Assembly (NCBI GenBank): GCA_031286325.1
Contig: JAITUT010000094.1
Location: 1 to 38,636, forward strand
Source: Helicobacteraceae bacterium
GTDB taxonomy: Bacteria; Campylobacterota; Campylobacteria; Campylobacterales; SZUA-545
Direction of reading: 5' to 3'
DNA: 38,636 nucleotides
Part shown: positions 15,901 to 25,169 of the stretch, one piece after another
How the letters are laid out: each line of letters begins with the position of its first letter
Numbering within the stretch: position 1 is the first letter of the stretch
Translations under genes and position numbers: made by a program
The notes under the pieces: model-generated
The model's input: the letters and a program-made list of their open reading frames with translations, nothing else
Database searches by the model: none
Told to the model about the DNA's origin: nothing

Positions 15901-17189
15901 CGTCCTATCCCTTTATAATTAAATCCCTCGGCAACAGCGACTTTTGGGTCTATAATGTTTCGCAAATCCACGATCCGCTTATTTCGCATTTGCAAATTAG
16001 CAAGCGGAATTTTTTTGAAATCCTGCCATTCGGTCAGCGCCGCGAGAACGTCCGCGCCTTTTGTCGCGGATAAAGCGTCGTCCGCGTATGTAATAGAATC
16101 GCCAAGAATTGTTTTCGCGGTTTCGATCGCTTTCGGATCATAAGCAATAACATTCGCGTTACGATTTACCAGTTCCGATACGATTTGGATCGCGGGACTT
16201 TCGCGAACGTCGTCCGTCCCATCTTTGAACGCCAGACCCCAAACGGCAATTTTCGGACTTTCAATATCCTTTACCGCGTCAAGAACTTTTAACGCCATTC
16301 TTGACTTGCGAACATCGTTTCCAAAAATCGCGGCTTCCACCAGCGATAAATCACATTCGTGGTTTCGCGCCATATATGCCAGCGCGTTTGTGTCTTTCGG
16401 AAAACACGAGCCGCCATAGCCGGGTCCGGGATTTAGAAACTTATTTCCGATACGAGAATCTAAGCCCATACCTTTCGCGACATCATAAACATTAGCGCTG
16501 ACTTTTTCGCAAAAATCCGCCATTTCATTGATATAATGGATTTTTATGGCAAGGAACGCGTTGCTTGCGTATTTAATCAATTCGCTTGAGCGACGTTCTA
16601 CAAACAATATATTCGGCGTTTCCTTGAATACAGAATAAAGCTCTTTCACGGTTTTGACGGCGCGATCGGAATTTGTTCCGACAACAACTCGGTCGGGATT
16701 AAAGAAATCATAAACGGCAAAGCCCTCGCGCAAGAATTCGGGCATTGAGACAACATCAAAATCCGCCTTAGGATTTTTTGTTTTAATAATTTTTTCAACC
16801 TTATCGCCTATTCCAACAGGAACGGTAGATTTGTTTGCGACAACCGCGTATTTTGAAATATAGGGCGCAAGTTCTTCCGCGGCGGCATAAATATATTTCA
16901 TATCCGCTTCTTTCGTAATTGGGTGCGGCGGCGTGCCGACGGCAATTATGATAAACCCAGCGTCCGATACGCCAGATTTCATATCGGTCGTAAATTTCAA
17001 GCGACCGTTTGCGGCGTTTCTTTTGAAAAGTTCTTCAAGCCCTTCTTCAAACAGAGTTATTTTGCCCGCTTTCAAATCGGCGATTTTCCGATCGTCTTTG
17101 TCTATGCAAACAACATCGTGTCCTAGCTCCGCAAAGCCGACGCCCGTCGGCAATCCGACATATCCCGTTCCAACTACAGCGACTTTCAC
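15897..17189 (-). CDS. ugd: UDP-glucose 6-dehydrogenase
   Basis: The 430-residue protein has the NAD site [32 protein letters not shown], and the catalytic cysteine Cys262 in [12 protein letters not shown], followed by the [16 protein letters not shown] segment of the UDP-binding domain. It oxidises UDP-glucose to UDP-glucuronate, the substrate expected for the decarboxylase encoded just upstream. The start is GTG 17189, which overlaps the upstream stop as GTGA. Confidence 0.95.
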   Translation of the reverse strand: MKVAVVGTGYVGLPTGVGFAELGHDVVCIDKDDRKIADLKAGKITLFEEGLEELFKRNAANGRLKFTTDMKSGVSDAGFIIIAVGTPPHPITKEADMKYIYAAAEELAPYISKYAVVANKSTVPVGIGDKVEKIIKTKNPKADFDVVSMPEFLREGFAVYDFFNPDRVVVGTNSDRAVKTVKELYSVFKETPNILFVERRSSELIKYASNAFLAIKIHYINEMADFCEKVSANVYDVAKGMGLDSRIGNKFLNPGPGYGGSCFPKDTNALAYMARNHECDLSLVEAAIFGNDVRKSRMALKVLDAVKDIESPKIAVWGLAFKDGTDDVRESPAIQIVSELVNRNANVIAYDPKAIETAKTILGDSITYADDALSATKGADVLAALTEWQDFKKIPLANLQMRNKRIVDLRNIIDPKVAVAEGFNYKGIGR

Positions 17190-18133
17190 TTATTTGCCTT
17201 TTCTTTGAAATAGGCTATGGTTTTATCCAATCCTTCGTTTAACATTGTTTTGGGTTCCCAGCCCAATTTTTCTTTTGCGAGAGTTATATCAGGTTGGCGT
17301 TGCGTTGGGTCGTCGCTTGGCAGCGGCAGCCGCGCCAGTTTTGAATTACCGCCGATTTTTGAGAGTACTTTATTCGCAAGTTCTTTGATTGTAAATTCGA
17401 CGGGATTTCCGATATTGACTGGACCTGTAAAGCCCTTCTCGCTAGCCATCATTCTGACGATAACTTCAATAAGATCGTCAACGTAGCAAAACGAACGGGT
17501 TTGCGATCCGTCGCCGTAGATCGTTATATCTTCGCCATTTAACGCTTGGACGATAAAGTTAGAGACAACACGCCCGTCGCCCGGATTCATTTTCGGACCG
17601 TAAGTATTGAATATGCGAACGACTTTTATATCCACGCCTTCGTGTCGCCAGTAATCGAAAAATAACGATTCCGCGCAACGTTTGCCCTCGTCATAGCAGG
17701 CGCGGAGTCCGATTGGATTTACATTGCCGCGATAGGTTTCCGTTTGCGGGTGTTCAATCGGCTCGCCATAAATTTCACTTGTAGAAGTTTGCAAAATACG
17801 GGCGTTATGTTTTTTTGCCAGTTCCAATACGTTAATAGAGCCGAACACGCAGGTTTTTGTCGTCGCGATCGAATGTTTGCCTTGATAGGCGGACGGGCTT
17901 GCGGGACACGCAAGATTATAAATTTCGTCGATCGGCTCGTCAATTTCCAGCGGCTCAATTATATCGTGCAGAATAAACTTAAAATTCGGATTATCCGCTA
18001 TCTCGGCGATGTTCTCCAAACTGCCTGTATAATTATTATCCACGCAAATTACGCGATTTCCCTCATTTACCAGACGGATACAAAGGTTGGAACCCAAAAA
18101 ACCTGTTCCGCCTGTTATAACTATGTTTTTCAT
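17186..18133 (-). CDS. UDP-glucuronate decarboxylase (UDP-xylose synthase)-like epimerase
   Basis: This 315-residue extended SDR has GGTGFLGSN at residues 8-16, [19 protein letters not shown], and Tyr147/Lys151 in RACYDEGKR, then [10 protein letters not shown] and [15 protein letters not shown]. The combination [14 protein letters not shown] and QTRSF is characteristic of UDP-glucuronate decarboxylases. With Ugd next to it, the pathway UDP-glucose to UDP-glucuronate to UDP-xylose is complete. It is the first gene of the operon, with AAAGGA before ATG 18133 and a tRNA-Phe-like promoter about 100 bases upstream. Confidence 0.9.
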   Translation of the reverse strand: MKNIVITGGTGFLGSNLCIRLVNEGNRVICVDNNYTGSLENIAEIADNPNFKFILHDIIEPLEIDEPIDEIYNLACPASPSAYQGKHSIATTKTCVFGSINVLELAKKHNARILQTSTSEIYGEPIEHPQTETYRGNVNPIGLRACYDEGKRCAESLFFDYWRHEGVDIKVVRIFNTYGPKMNPGDGRVVSNFIVQALNGEDITIYGDGSQTRSFCYVDDLIEVIVRMMASEKGFTGPVNIGNPVEFTIKELANKVLSKIGGNSKLARLPLPSDDPTQRQPDITLAKEKLGWEPKTMLNEGLDKTIAYFKEKANK

Positions 18134-18186
18134 ATTTGTCCTTTACTGTTTTAATTTTCCAATAATTTCTAAGGCGCGCCGTAGCT

Positions 18187-18282
18187 TTTGTGCTGCCAAA
18201 CTGAGTTGCAAAGCCAAAGAAAAACGAGCGCGATTATATAAAAGTGTTGCTTTAACGCTTAGCTATCAAGCAAAGCTCGTTT
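18187..18282 (-). repeat. Inverted copy of the tRNA-Phe promoter and the tRNA 5' part
   Basis: Read on the minus strand, 18264 to 18195 aligns without gaps to 4991-5060: by my count 60 of 70 bases match, including 46 of the first 50. Weaker similarity continues upstream to 18282. The copy includes TATAAT and the G that begins the tRNA, followed by a degraded tRNA start (GGCTTTGCAACTCAG against GGCTCTGTAGCTCAG). No full cloverleaf follows, so this is a relic and not a working tRNA. Confidence 0.88.
18233..18238 (-). promoter_or_regulatory. -10 box likely driving the glycan operon
   Basis: TATAAT on the minus strand, part of the captured tRNA-Phe promoter, lies 100 bases before the first gene of the operon. 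The predicted leader would begin near 18226 and carry the decayed tRNA 5' part. Confidence 0.65.
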
Positions 18283-18417
18283 GTGAAAGGCGCAAGACGA
18301 GCTTTGCAAAATGAATTTTGATCCGCAAAAACTTTGCGATTCTTTTAGGGATTAAGCGTTTCACTAAGCGCCAAAACGCTAAAATTGCGCGCCAAAAATC
18401 CAACAAAAAGGCTAAAG

Positions 18418-18942
18418 ATGAAGTTAGCGAAAGTTTTCATCAGCGCGGCGCTTATTTTGAGCGCGGCAACAGCGGCATTCGCGGCGGATACGCCAATTAC
18501 GCCATCCCGCGCGAAAGTAGAATTTTTCGTGAAACACAGGTTGCTAGGCGTTGTGCCGGGCTATTTCGGCGAATTTGAGGGCGTCGCGAGCGTGAGCGGC
18601 GAGAATGTAACGACGCTCAAAGGCAAGATCAAGACCGCGTCTGTCAATACCGAAAACACCAAGCGCGACGATCACCTGCGCAACGAAGATTACTTTGACG
18701 CGCCGAAATACCCGGAAATCACTTTCAACTCCACCGCGAGCGCGGCGGGTACGATCACGGGCGATTTGACGATTCACGGCGTAACCAAATCCGTAACGCT
18801 CAAAATCAGCCGCGATCGGGACGCTTTTGTTTTGGAGGGTCAAATAGATCGCACGCACTTCGGCGTAGGCAAAGGTTTAGGCACTAGCGTCCAGATCGCA
18901 GACGAAGTGAATATCAAGTTGTGGTTTAGACCGCAAGTTTAA
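18418..18942 (+). CDS. YceI-family periplasmic protein
   Basis: The 174-residue protein has a signal peptide with cleavage near AFA-AD (about residue 23) and a single YceI lipocalin-like domain: SRAKVEFFVKHRLLGVVPG, then LRNEDYFDAPKYPEITF, GTITGDLTIHGVTK and EVNIKLWF. YceI proteins bind polyisoprenoids or other amphiphiles in the periplasm. ATG 18418 is preferred over 18385 because AAAAAGG lies just before it and the signal peptide starts there. It is divergent from the glycan operon and appears to be a single gene. Confidence 0.92.
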   Translation: MKLAKVFISAALILSAATAAFAADTPITPSRAKVEFFVKHRLLGVVPGYFGEFEGVASVSGENVTTLKGKIKTASVNTENTKRDDHLRNEDYFDAPKYPEITFNSTASAAGTITGDLTIHGVTKSVTLKISRDRDAFVLEGQIDRTHFGVGKGLGTSVQIADEVNIKLWFRPQV

Positions 18943-18961
18943 GAGGCTTTTGCTTTGCGGG

Positions 18962-18984
18962 GCGGCGAAGCTGTTATTCGCCGC
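18962..18984 (+). terminator. Hairpin after the YceI gene
   Basis: GCGGCGAA and TTCGCCGC form an 8-bp stem with a 7-base loop, 19 bases after the stop codon. No T run follows, so its strength is doubtful. Confidence 0.5.
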
Positions 18985-19255
18985 TCGCTAGGTTGGATTA
19001 CGGCTCTTTTTTGCCCTTGCGATCACGAGCGGGCGCGCGATCAGATTAAGCGCGGCTTATAAGGACTTTTGGAGTATTACGGCTGCATTCCTAGCCTCCT
19101 TGCGATCGCGCTTATTTTGTGGGCTAGCAAGCGATGTTCTTCTTTCTAGTCGCACGTTAAATCAAAGCGTTTCATAAATTTTGCGGCGGCATTGCGATCG
19201 CGGCTTCAAGCGCGAAATGGTTTTGCTCTGTCGAAATTAAACAATTGGCTAAAAA
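18985..19255. other. Gene-free stretch between YceI and tRNA-Arg
   Basis: I see no gene here. Short open stretches occur in all frames but are broken by stops and match nothing I recognise. Two GATCGC-type palindromes are present. Confidence 0.45.
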
Positions 19256-19329
19256 TGCCCCAAGCAGGACTCGAACCTGCCGCCTTAAGCTTAGGAAGCC
19301 TACGCTCTATCCAGATGAGCTATTGGGGC
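19256..19329 (-). tRNA. tRNA-Arg (CCT)
   Basis: This minus-strand cloverleaf of 74 bases has acceptor stem GCCCCAA pairing with TTGGGGC, discriminator A, anticodon loop TTCCTAA giving CCT, and T loop TTCGAGT. CCA is not encoded. Confidence 0.95.
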
Positions 19330-19518
19330 GAATGTAAATCGCGGCGATAAACGGCGATCGTGAAAATTGCGGACAAAGCCTATAAATCGCGGTTTTTGCG
19401 CGGCGCAATTCTAACCAAAAAGCCTCTTAAACCCAATAAAAATTCGCAAAAAGGCAAATTTTTGTAAAATTCGCGCGAAAATTTTGCTTAAATTAAAAGT
19501 CCTTTAAGGAAGTTTGAG

Positions 19519-19524
19519 TAAAAT
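19519..19524 (+). promoter_or_regulatory. Possible -10 box for the tRNA-tuf operon
   Basis: TAAAAT lies 24 bases before the first tRNA. A second candidate (TGTAAAAT) lies near 19465. No clear -35 box is seen. Confidence 0.4.
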
Positions 19525-19547
19525 TGCGCCTTTTGAAACAAGGTGGC

Positions 19548-19620
19548 GCCGGTTTAGCTCAGTTGGTAGAGCAGCTGCCTTGTAAGCAGCAGGTCGGGGG
19601 TTCAAGTCCCTTAACCGGCT
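19548..19620 (+). tRNA. tRNA-Thr (TGT)
   Basis: The acceptor stem GCCGGTT pairs with AACCGGC, the anticodon loop CTTGTAA gives TGT, the discriminator is T and CCA is not encoded. It is the first of four tRNAs ahead of tuf. Confidence 0.95.
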
Positions 19621-19653
19621 TTTACAGCGTTAAACCGCGCTGAACGCAATTTC

Positions 19654-19738
19654 GGTGAGATTCCCGAGCGGTCAAAGGGGACAGACTGTAAATCTGTTGG
19701 CTCTGCCTTCGAAGGTTCAAATCCTTCTCTCACCACCA
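19654..19738 (+). tRNA. tRNA-Tyr (GTA)
   Basis: This is an 85-base class II tRNA with a long variable arm. The acceptor stem GGTGAGA pairs with TCTCACC, the anticodon loop CTGTAAA gives GTA, and CCA is encoded. Confidence 0.96.
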
Positions 19739-19768
19739 CGAACCTCCTATTTATATGGGTAGGGTTTC

Positions 19769-19845
19769 GCGGGAGTAGCTCAGTTGGCTAGAGCATTAGC
19801 CTTCCAAGCTGAGGGTCGCGGGTTCGAGTCCCGTCTCCCGCTCCA
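19769..19845 (+). tRNA. tRNA-Gly (TCC)
   Basis: The acceptor stem GCGGGAG pairs with CTCCCGC, the anticodon loop CTTCCAA gives TCC, the T loop is TTCGAGT and CCA is encoded. About 200 bases without a gene follow before the next tRNA. Confidence 0.96.
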
Positions 19846-20043
19846 AGCGTTCGGCAGTTTCGGGAGCTGTGCAGTCTCGCCCTAGTTCGCGCCAACACGC
19901 GATTGCAGGGCAATACTCCACAATTCCGCGCTGTTGGTCGTTAGTCGCTCGAAGCAGCCGCAAGGCGCAAGAGCCGTTCGCGTCTTAAAGCAAGAGTAAA
20001 GGCGGGCGACTCCGCGCGGAAACTCACAAAGTCTCCGCAAGAC

Positions 20044-20115
20044 GCCCATATAGCTCAGGGGCAGAGCACTTCCTTGGTAAGGAAGAGGTCGGAAGTTCAA
20101 ATCTTCTTATGGGCT
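20044..20115 (+). tRNA. tRNA-Thr (GGT)
   Basis: The acceptor stem GCCCATA pairs with TATGGGC, the anticodon loop TTGGTAA gives GGT, and CCA is not encoded. It is the last tRNA before tuf, as in many bacterial tRNA-tufB operons. Confidence 0.95.
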
Positions 20116-20290
20116 TCACTCCCGATCGCTAAAGATGCGCAAAAGCTGACCATTCCGCGGCGAAGCGCGGCGAAAATTGCGATTTGAGCGCGAGCGAAAA
20201 TAACGGCAATTTTAGAGGTTTCCAAAGGCGAAGACTTTGGTCGGGGCAAGAGTTTGGCTCTTGCGAGAAATATGGAAAAAGGATTTAATA

Positions 20291-21499
20291 ATGGCAAAAG
20301 AGAAATTTGTTCGCAACAAGCCGCACGTTAATATCGGCACGATCGGTCACGTTGACCACGGCAAAACGACTTTGACCGCGGCGATCACAGTCGTCCTCGC
20401 CAACAAATACGGCGGCGAGAAGAAGGCTTACGATCAAATCGACAACGCTCCCGAAGAGAAAGAGCGCGGAATCACGATCGCGACCAGCCACGTTGAGTAT
20501 GAGACCGCAAAACGCCACTACGCGCACGTTGACTGCCCAGGGCACGCCGACTATGTGAAAAATATGATCACCGGCGCCGCGCAAATGGACGGCGCGATCC
20601 TCGTGATCGCCGCTCCCGACGGTCCTATGGCGCAAACCAAAGAACACATTCTTTTGGCTCGCCAAGTGGGTGTTCCCTACATCGTAGTATTCCTCAACAA
20701 AGAGGATATGCTGGGCGCGGACGAGCGCGACGAGATGATTGAGCTTGTGGAAATGGAAGTGCGCGATCTCTTGACCTCTTACGAGTTCCCTGGCGACAAA
20801 ACGCCGATCATTCCGGGTTCGGCTAAACTCGCGCTTGATTCGGGTATGGAGGGCAAAGACGATCAATGGACGAAGAAAATCTTCGATCTTATGGACGCGG
20901 TTGATACCTACATTCCGACCCCCGTTCGCGACACCGACAAGCCTTACTTGATGCCGATTGAAGATGTATTCTCAATCAGCGGTCGCGGCACCGTTGTTAC
21001 GGGCAGAATTGAGCGCGGCAAAGTTAAAGTAGGCGAGGAGATCGAGATTTTGGGTCTTCGCGAAACTCGCAAAACTGTTGTAACCGGCGTTGAAATGTTC
21101 CACAAAGAAATGGAAGAGGGTCAAGCGGGCGACAACTGCGGCGTTCTTTTGCGCGGCACAAAAAAAGAAGAAGTTGAGCGCGGTATGGTTCTCGCTAAAC
21201 CCAGCACGATCAACCCGCACACTGAATTTGAAGCGGAGATTTATGTACTCGGCAAAGACGAGGGCGGTCGCCACACACCGTTCTTCACCGGCTATCGCCC
21301 GCAGTTTTACATTCGCACGACCGATGTTACGGGCGCGATTAAGCTTCCTACGGGTACCGAAATGGTTATGCCCGGCGATAACGTCAAAGTCTCTTGCGCT
21401 CTGATCGCGCCAATCGCGATAGAAGAGGGCACGCGCTTCGCTATCCGCGAGGGCGGCAGAACCGTAGGCGCGGGCGTCGTTACCAAGATCAACAAATAA
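20291..21499 (+). CDS. tuf: Elongation factor Tu
   Basis: This GTPase delivers aminoacyl-tRNA to the ribosome. The 402-residue protein has the G1 motif [20 protein letters not shown] and GSAKLAL, followed by domains 2 and 3. The start is ATG 20291, since [20 protein letters not shown] is the conserved N-terminus and AAAAAGGA precedes it; the frame itself is open further upstream. It sits in the classic tRNA-tuf-rpmG-tRNA-Trp-secE-nusG order. Confidence 0.98.
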   Translation: MAKEKFVRNKPHVNIGTIGHVDHGKTTLTAAITVVLANKYGGEKKAYDQIDNAPEEKERGITIATSHVEYETAKRHYAHVDCPGHADYVKNMITGAAQMDGAILVIAAPDGPMAQTKEHILLARQVGVPYIVVFLNKEDMLGADERDEMIELVEMEVRDLLTSYEFPGDKTPIIPGSAKLALDSGMEGKDDQWTKKIFDLMDAVDTYIPTPVRDTDKPYLMPIEDVFSISGRGTVVTGRIERGKVKVGEEIEILGLRETRKTVVTGVEMFHKEMEEGQAGDNCGVLLRGTKKEEVERGMVLAKPSTINPHTEFEAEIYVLGKDEGGRHTPFFTGYRPQFYIRTTDVTGAIKLPTGTEMVMPGDNVKVSCALIAPIAIEEGTRFAIREGGRTVGAGVVTKINK

Positions 21500-21508
21500 G
21501 GTCCTGCG

Positions 21509-21661
21509 ATGCGCGATAAAATCGGCTTGAAGTGCGTGGAGTGCGGTGATATTAACTACACCACCACGAAAAACAAAAAAACTCACCCCGACAAGGTTGA
21601 GTATAAAAAGTATTGCCCGCGTCTCAAAAAGCACACGGCGCATAAGGAGACCAAAATTTGA
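21509..21661 (+). CDS. rpmG: 50S ribosomal protein L33
   Basis: The 50-residue protein starts [20 protein letters not shown] and continues with [17 protein letters not shown]. It has the CxxC pair at the front and only one cysteine (YCPR) at the back, as in other Campylobacterota L33. It begins ten bases after the tuf stop. Confidence 0.95.
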   Translation: MRDKIGLKCVECGDINYTTTKNKKTHPDKVEYKKYCPRLKKHTAHKETKI

Positions 21662-21691
21662 CTTTTCGCGGGAGCTTTGCTCTCGCTGCGA

Positions 21692-21710
21692 CAAGGGGCG
21701 TCGCCCCTTG
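21692..21710 (+). terminator. GC-rich hairpin after rpmG
   Basis: CAAGGGG and CCCCTTG form a 7-bp stem around CGTCG, 30 bases after the rpmG stop. No T run follows, so it may be an RNA-processing or attenuating hairpin. The remaining bases up to tRNA-Trp hold no gene that I can see. Confidence 0.45.
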
Positions 21711-21909
21711 ATCTTTCGCAGATCGCCGTTACGCTCCGCGCGCTAATTTGCGCCGCCGCTTCTCTTGCTTAGCGGCTTGCGCAGGGTCGCGATCGCGGCG
21801 GTTTAACTAGGCTTTTTGTGAAGCTTTGCGATCACGGAAAGTCTTTTTGATAGGTGGTTGCTCGCATAATGGCAAAGGCTCGCGTCTTTACCGTATGCGA
21901 GCGGTATTT

Positions 21910-21985
21910 AGGGTAGTAGCTCCAACGGTAGAGCGGCTGATTCCAAATCAGTAGGTTGTGGGTTCGAATCCTACCTACCCTGCCA
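21910..21985 (+). tRNA. tRNA-Trp (CCA)
   Basis: The acceptor stem AGGGTAG pairs with CTACCCT, the anticodon loop TTCCAAA gives CCA, the T loop is TTCGAAT and the 3' CCA is encoded. Its place between rpmG and secE is the usual one. Confidence 0.97.
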
Positions 21986-22134
21986 ACTCCGAGTTTTTTA
22001 GAGGCGACGCCTTTGATCGGAGCGGGAACTTTGTTTCCGTGAAATAAACGCGAATAAACCTAGTTTTTATAACGGGCGAAGTTTGCGCGCGCGAGTTTTG
22101 GATCGCGCGAAAAGTAAACGCAAAAGGTTAATGA

Positions 22135-22317
22135 GTGGGAAAATTTATTACATATATCAGGCTCTCCAAAGCGGAGTTGTCTAAGGTGATCTTTCCACTT
22201 CCGATGCAAGTTAGAAGCGCGTTCGTGGCAGTTTTTTCGGTAGTAACCGTCATAACGCTCTTTTTGGCACTGGTGGATTATCTGATGGGCATTAGCGTCT
22301 TTCAGATCGTAAAGTAA
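22135..22317 (+). CDS. secE: Preprotein translocase subunit SecE
   Basis: The 60-residue protein has one transmembrane helix (about 33-55, AVFSVVTVITLFLALVDYLM) preceded by the amphipathic segment YIRLSKAELSKVIFPLP. It stabilises the SecYEG channel in the inner membrane. The start is GTG 22135: an in-frame stop lies directly before it, AAAGG sits seven to eight bases upstream, and the nearby ATG 22131 is in another frame and soon stops. Confidence 0.95.
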   Translation: MGKFITYIRLSKAELSKVIFPLPMQVRSAFVAVFSVVTVITLFLALVDYLMGISVFQIVK

Positions 22318-22331
22318 CTAAAAGGCGATTT

Positions 22332-22865
22332 ATGGCGCAAAAATGGTATGCGATTCAGACTCACTACGGCAGCGAGCGAAGCGTAAAGCGCGCTATGGAG
22401 CGTCTGCGGGACGAACTTGGCATCGGCGATCGCATCGGCGAGGTGATTGTTCCGACCGAAGATGTGATAGAGGTCGGCAAATCGGGCAAATCCAAGACTG
22501 TAGAGCGTTGTCTTTACCCAGGCTATCTATTCGCCTCTTTGGAGCTAGACAACGATCTGCAACACAAAATTCAGTCTTTGTCCAAAGTTTCGCGCTTTAT
22601 CGGCGAGGAGATGACCCCCGCGCCTTTGCAAGAGAAAGATATTCAACAAATTTTGGAAAAGGCGCGCCATAAAGGACCCGCCAAATACAAAATTTTCTTT
22701 GAGACGGGCGAGCAGGTGCGCATTACGGACGGACCATTTAAGGAGTTGACGGCGGTTGTGGAGGAGTATGAGGCGTCTACGGGCAAACTGCGCCTGAATG
22801 TCTCTATTTTCGGGCGATCTACGCCTTTGGAAATGAACTATTCGCAAGTTCAAAAAATAGTATAA
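22332..22865 (+). CDS. nusG: Transcription termination/antitermination factor NusG
   Basis: The 177-residue protein has an NGN domain (KWYAIQTHYGSERSVKRAM, CLYPGYLFA, VSRFIGEE) and a C-terminal KOW domain (GEQVRITDGPFKELTAVVEE). It couples RNA polymerase to ribosomes or Rho. It starts 14 bases after secE. Confidence 0.97.
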   Translation: MAQKWYAIQTHYGSERSVKRAMERLRDELGIGDRIGEVIVPTEDVIEVGKSGKSKTVERCLYPGYLFASLELDNDLQHKIQSLSKVSRFIGEEMTPAPLQEKDIQQILEKARHKGPAKYKIFFETGEQVRITDGPFKELTAVVEEYEASTGKLRLNVSIFGRSTPLEMNYSQVQKIV

Positions 22866-22877
22866 GAAAGGAAGACT

Positions 22878-23303
22878 ATGGCAAAGAAAGTCATTGGGCA
22901 GATTAAACTCGTTATCCCCGCGACCAAAGCAAACCCCTCGCCGCCCGTAGGACCGGCGCTCGGTCAAAAGGGCGTCAATATTATGGCGTTCTGCAAAGAG
23001 TTCAATGAAAAGACTAAAGATATGGCGGGGTGGAATTTGCCCGTTGTGATCACCGTCTATGAGGACAAAAGTTTTTCGTTTATCACGAAGCAGCCGCCCG
23101 TAACCGACCTTGTGAAAAAGGCGAGCGGCGTGGAAAAGGGCACCGACAACCCGCTGAAAAACATCGTAGGCAAGATCACGAAAGCGCAGATTAAAACGAT
23201 CGTGAAGCAAAAAATGGTGGATATGAACACGACTGACGAAGAGGCGGCGTTTAGAAGCGTTGCCGGCAGCGCGCGCAGTATGGGCATTCAAGTAGTGGAT
23301 TAA
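22878..23303 (+). CDS. rplK: 50S ribosomal protein L11
   Basis: The 141-residue protein has the conserved start [20 protein letters not shown], the [14 protein letters not shown] segment that contacts 23S rRNA, and a C-terminal [18 protein letters not shown] precedes the ATG, 12 bases after nusG. Confidence 0.98.
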   Translation: MAKKVIGQIKLVIPATKANPSPPVGPALGQKGVNIMAFCKEFNEKTKDMAGWNLPVVITVYEDKSFSFITKQPPVTDLVKKASGVEKGTDNPLKNIVGKITKAQIKTIVKQKMVDMNTTDEEAAFRSVAGSARSMGIQVVD

Positions 23304-23312
23304 GGATTGGTT

Positions 23313-24017
23313 ATGGCTAAAGTTTCCAAACGATTAAAGACTCTAAACGAAAAGTTGGAGAAGGGCGCGATCTACAATCTGGACAACGCCTCCAAGAAGA
23401 TCGGCGAACTCAAAAGCGCCAAGTTTGACGAAACCGTTGAAATGGCGGTTTGGCTAAATGTCGATCCGCGCCACGCGGATCAGATGATCAGAGGCGCGGT
23501 CGTCCTGCCGCACGGCACGGGTAAAACCGTCCGCGTAGCCGTTTTCGCGAAAGGCGACAAGGCGAAAGAGGCGCAGGACGCGGGCGCGGACATCGTGGGC
23601 GAAAACGATCTCGCCGAAGATGTGCAAAAGGGCGTCATTAACTTTGACATCGTGATCGCCACGCCGGATATGATGGGCGTTGTCGGCAAGATCGGTCGTA
23701 TTTTGGGACCCAAAGGCTTGATGCCGAATCCTAAAACGGGCACCGTTACTATGGATGTCAAAACCGCCGTGAAAAACGCCAAAGGCGGTCAAGTCAATTT
23801 TAAAGTTGATAAAAAGGGCAATATCCACGCTGGAATCGGCAAGGCGAGTTTCACCAGCGCGGCGATCAAAGAGAACGCTGAAACGCTTATGAAGGCGCTC
23901 AACAGAATGAAGCCGTCGACCGCGAAGGGCAAATATGTGAAAAAAGCGGCGATGAGCCTCACTATGTCGCCTTCTATTTTATTAGATGTTAACGAGTTAG
24001 TGGAGTTGCGCGGGTAA
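23313..24017 (+). CDS. rplA: 50S ribosomal protein L1
   Basis: The 234-residue protein has conserved [39 protein letters not shown] and GKASF. ATG 23313 is preferred to the in-frame TTG 23307 because TAAGGA lies at the right distance and MAKVSKRLK is the normal start. Confidence 0.98.
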   Translation: MAKVSKRLKTLNEKLEKGAIYNLDNASKKIGELKSAKFDETVEMAVWLNVDPRHADQMIRGAVVLPHGTGKTVRVAVFAKGDKAKEAQDAGADIVGENDLAEDVQKGVINFDIVIATPDMMGVVGKIGRILGPKGLMPNPKTGTVTMDVKTAVKNAKGGQVNFKVDKKGNIHAGIGKASFTSAAIKENAETLMKALNRMKPSTAKGKYVKKAAMSLTMSPSILLDVNELVELRG

Positions 24018-24198
24018 AAAACTTTTTAGGGATCGTTACCCAGCGATACTTAAAAGCCCAGATCGCAAAGCGGACTTTGCCCGATCGAGAAATCAACGGC
24101 GGCGTTTATGCCGCCCGATTTTCGCAGGCTATTGACAGCGGGCGCATTGGAGACGATGCTTAATTTCAACCCGCCGAAGTTGGTCGGAAAGGAGATAG
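24018..24198 (+). ncRNA. Ribosomal protein L10 leader
   Basis: The 181-base gap before rplJ holds the elements of an L10 autoregulatory leader. GACAGCGGGCG at 24134-24144 and GCTTAAT...CCCGCCGAAGT up to 24180 match the known pattern GACAG-AGG-G ... CTTAATCC-GCCGAGGT, with CGGG pairing to CCCG. A separate GGCGGC/GCCGCC hairpin lies at about 24098-24115. Excess L10 (with L12) would bind here and repress rplJL. Confidence 0.8.
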
Positions 24199-24678
24199 AT
24201 GACAAAAGCGGAAAAGACGGAAATTATCAACAATCTTACGGAGGGCTTCAAAGAGGCGGACGCTATTTTGGCGTGCGACTTTAAAGGGCTTACCGTATCG
24301 GAGTTTGAGGCGTTGCGTAAAGAAATTCGCAAACTCGGCGGCTTTACGCAAGTGGCTAAAAACACTTTGGCGACGATCGCGCTCAAAAACGCGGCGAAAG
24401 AGGGGCTAACCCTGAAAGAGACAAATGTCTTTTTGTGGGGCAAAGACGGTTTGTCGCTTATCAAAGCGGCGAGTAAATTCGCGGACAACTCCAAAGAGAA
24501 GTTCGCGATCAAGTTTGGTTACATTGACGGCAAATCGGCGGACGCGGCGCATATTGACGCGCTGGCGAAACTGCCCAGCAAAGAGCAACTTATCGGTATG
24601 CTCCTCTCGGTTTGGCAAGCGCCGTTGCGCGGCTTCGTTACCGGTCTTGACAACCTGTCGAAGAAGTTGGCGGCGTAA
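24199..24678 (+). CDS. rplJ: 50S ribosomal protein L10
   Basis: The 159-residue protein has the family start MTKAEKTEIINNLTEGFKEA, then DFKGLTVSEFEALRKEIRK and a C-terminal helical spine that carries L12 dimers (MLLSVWQAPLRGFVTGLDNL). AAAGGAG precedes the ATG. Confidence 0.97.
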   Translation: MTKAEKTEIINNLTEGFKEADAILACDFKGLTVSEFEALRKEIRKLGGFTQVAKNTLATIALKNAAKEGLTLKETNVFLWGKDGLSLIKAASKFADNSKEKFAIKFGYIDGKSADAAHIDALAKLPSKEQLIGMLLSVWQAPLRGFVTGLDNLSKKLAA

Positions 24679-24729
24679 GCCCCGTTTCCGCCGTTTTGGC
24701 GCGTAAATTAAATTACACAAAGGAATACA

Positions 24730-25110
24730 ATGGCAATTACAAAAGACGAATTGTTGGATTACATCGGCAAGCTCTCGGTAGTAGAGTTGAACGACCTTGT
24801 TAAGGCTTTTGAAGAGAAGTTCGGCGTAAGCGCGGCTCCCGCGGTGGCAGTCGGCGCGGTAGCGGCGGGCGGCGCGGCGGCTCCCGCGGCTGAGGAGAAG
24901 ACCGAATTTACATTCGTTTTGAAAGCCGCGGGCGACAAGAAACTCAATGTGATCAAAGTTGTCCGCGAAGTTACAGGTTTGGGCTTGAAAGAGGCGAAAG
25001 ACCTCGTAGAGGGCGCTCCGCAAGTCGTGAAAGAGCATATTTCCAAAGCGGACGCCGAGGAGTGGAAGAAGAAATTCGAGGAAGCGGGCGCGCAAATCGA
25101 ACTTAAGTAA
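24730..25110 (+). CDS. rplL: 50S ribosomal protein L7/L12
   Basis: The 126-residue protein has an N-terminal dimerisation part ([18 protein letters not shown]), an Ala/Gly-rich hinge, and the C-terminal factor-binding domain [16 protein letters not shown] ... [14 protein letters not shown]. It is the last gene of the operon here: two hairpins follow and rpoB is absent. Confidence 0.98.
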   Translation: MAITKDELLDYIGKLSVVELNDLVKAFEEKFGVSAAPAVAVGAVAAGGAAAPAAEEKTEFTFVLKAAGDKKLNVIKVVREVTGLGLKEAKDLVEGAPQVVKEHISKADAEEWKKKFEEAGAQIELK

Positions 25111-25114
25111 TTTT

Positions 25115-25169
25115 TTGCGGCGGTTTTTTGCCGCAATTACTTCTTACGGGAACTTAAAATTCCCGTAAG
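25115..25169 (+). terminator. Double terminator after rplL
   Basis: The first hairpin is TTGCGGC/GCCGCAA (25115-25136) with a T-rich loop. The second is CTTACGGGAA/TTCCCGTAAG (25143-25169), a perfect 10-bp stem with a 7-base loop followed by TTTAACTTT. Together they should end the ribosomal operon. From 25170 to 25418 I see no gene. Confidence 0.8.

Noticed and set aside
18173-18215. A second working tRNA-Phe on the minus strand
   Set aside because: Only the first 25 or so bases resemble the tRNA; the anticodon arm and 3' acceptor strand are missing.
20285-20866. Long minus-strand ORF opposite tuf
   Set aside because: It is a shadow of a highly conserved gene. Similar long shadows lie opposite hemA, proS, nusG, rplA, rplJ/rplL, znuC and fumC because the GC-rich coding bias leaves few stops.
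21501-21746. Plus-strand ORF 21546-21746 as a separate gene
   Set aside because: It is out of frame with the clear L33 gene at 21509-21661 and only shadows it.
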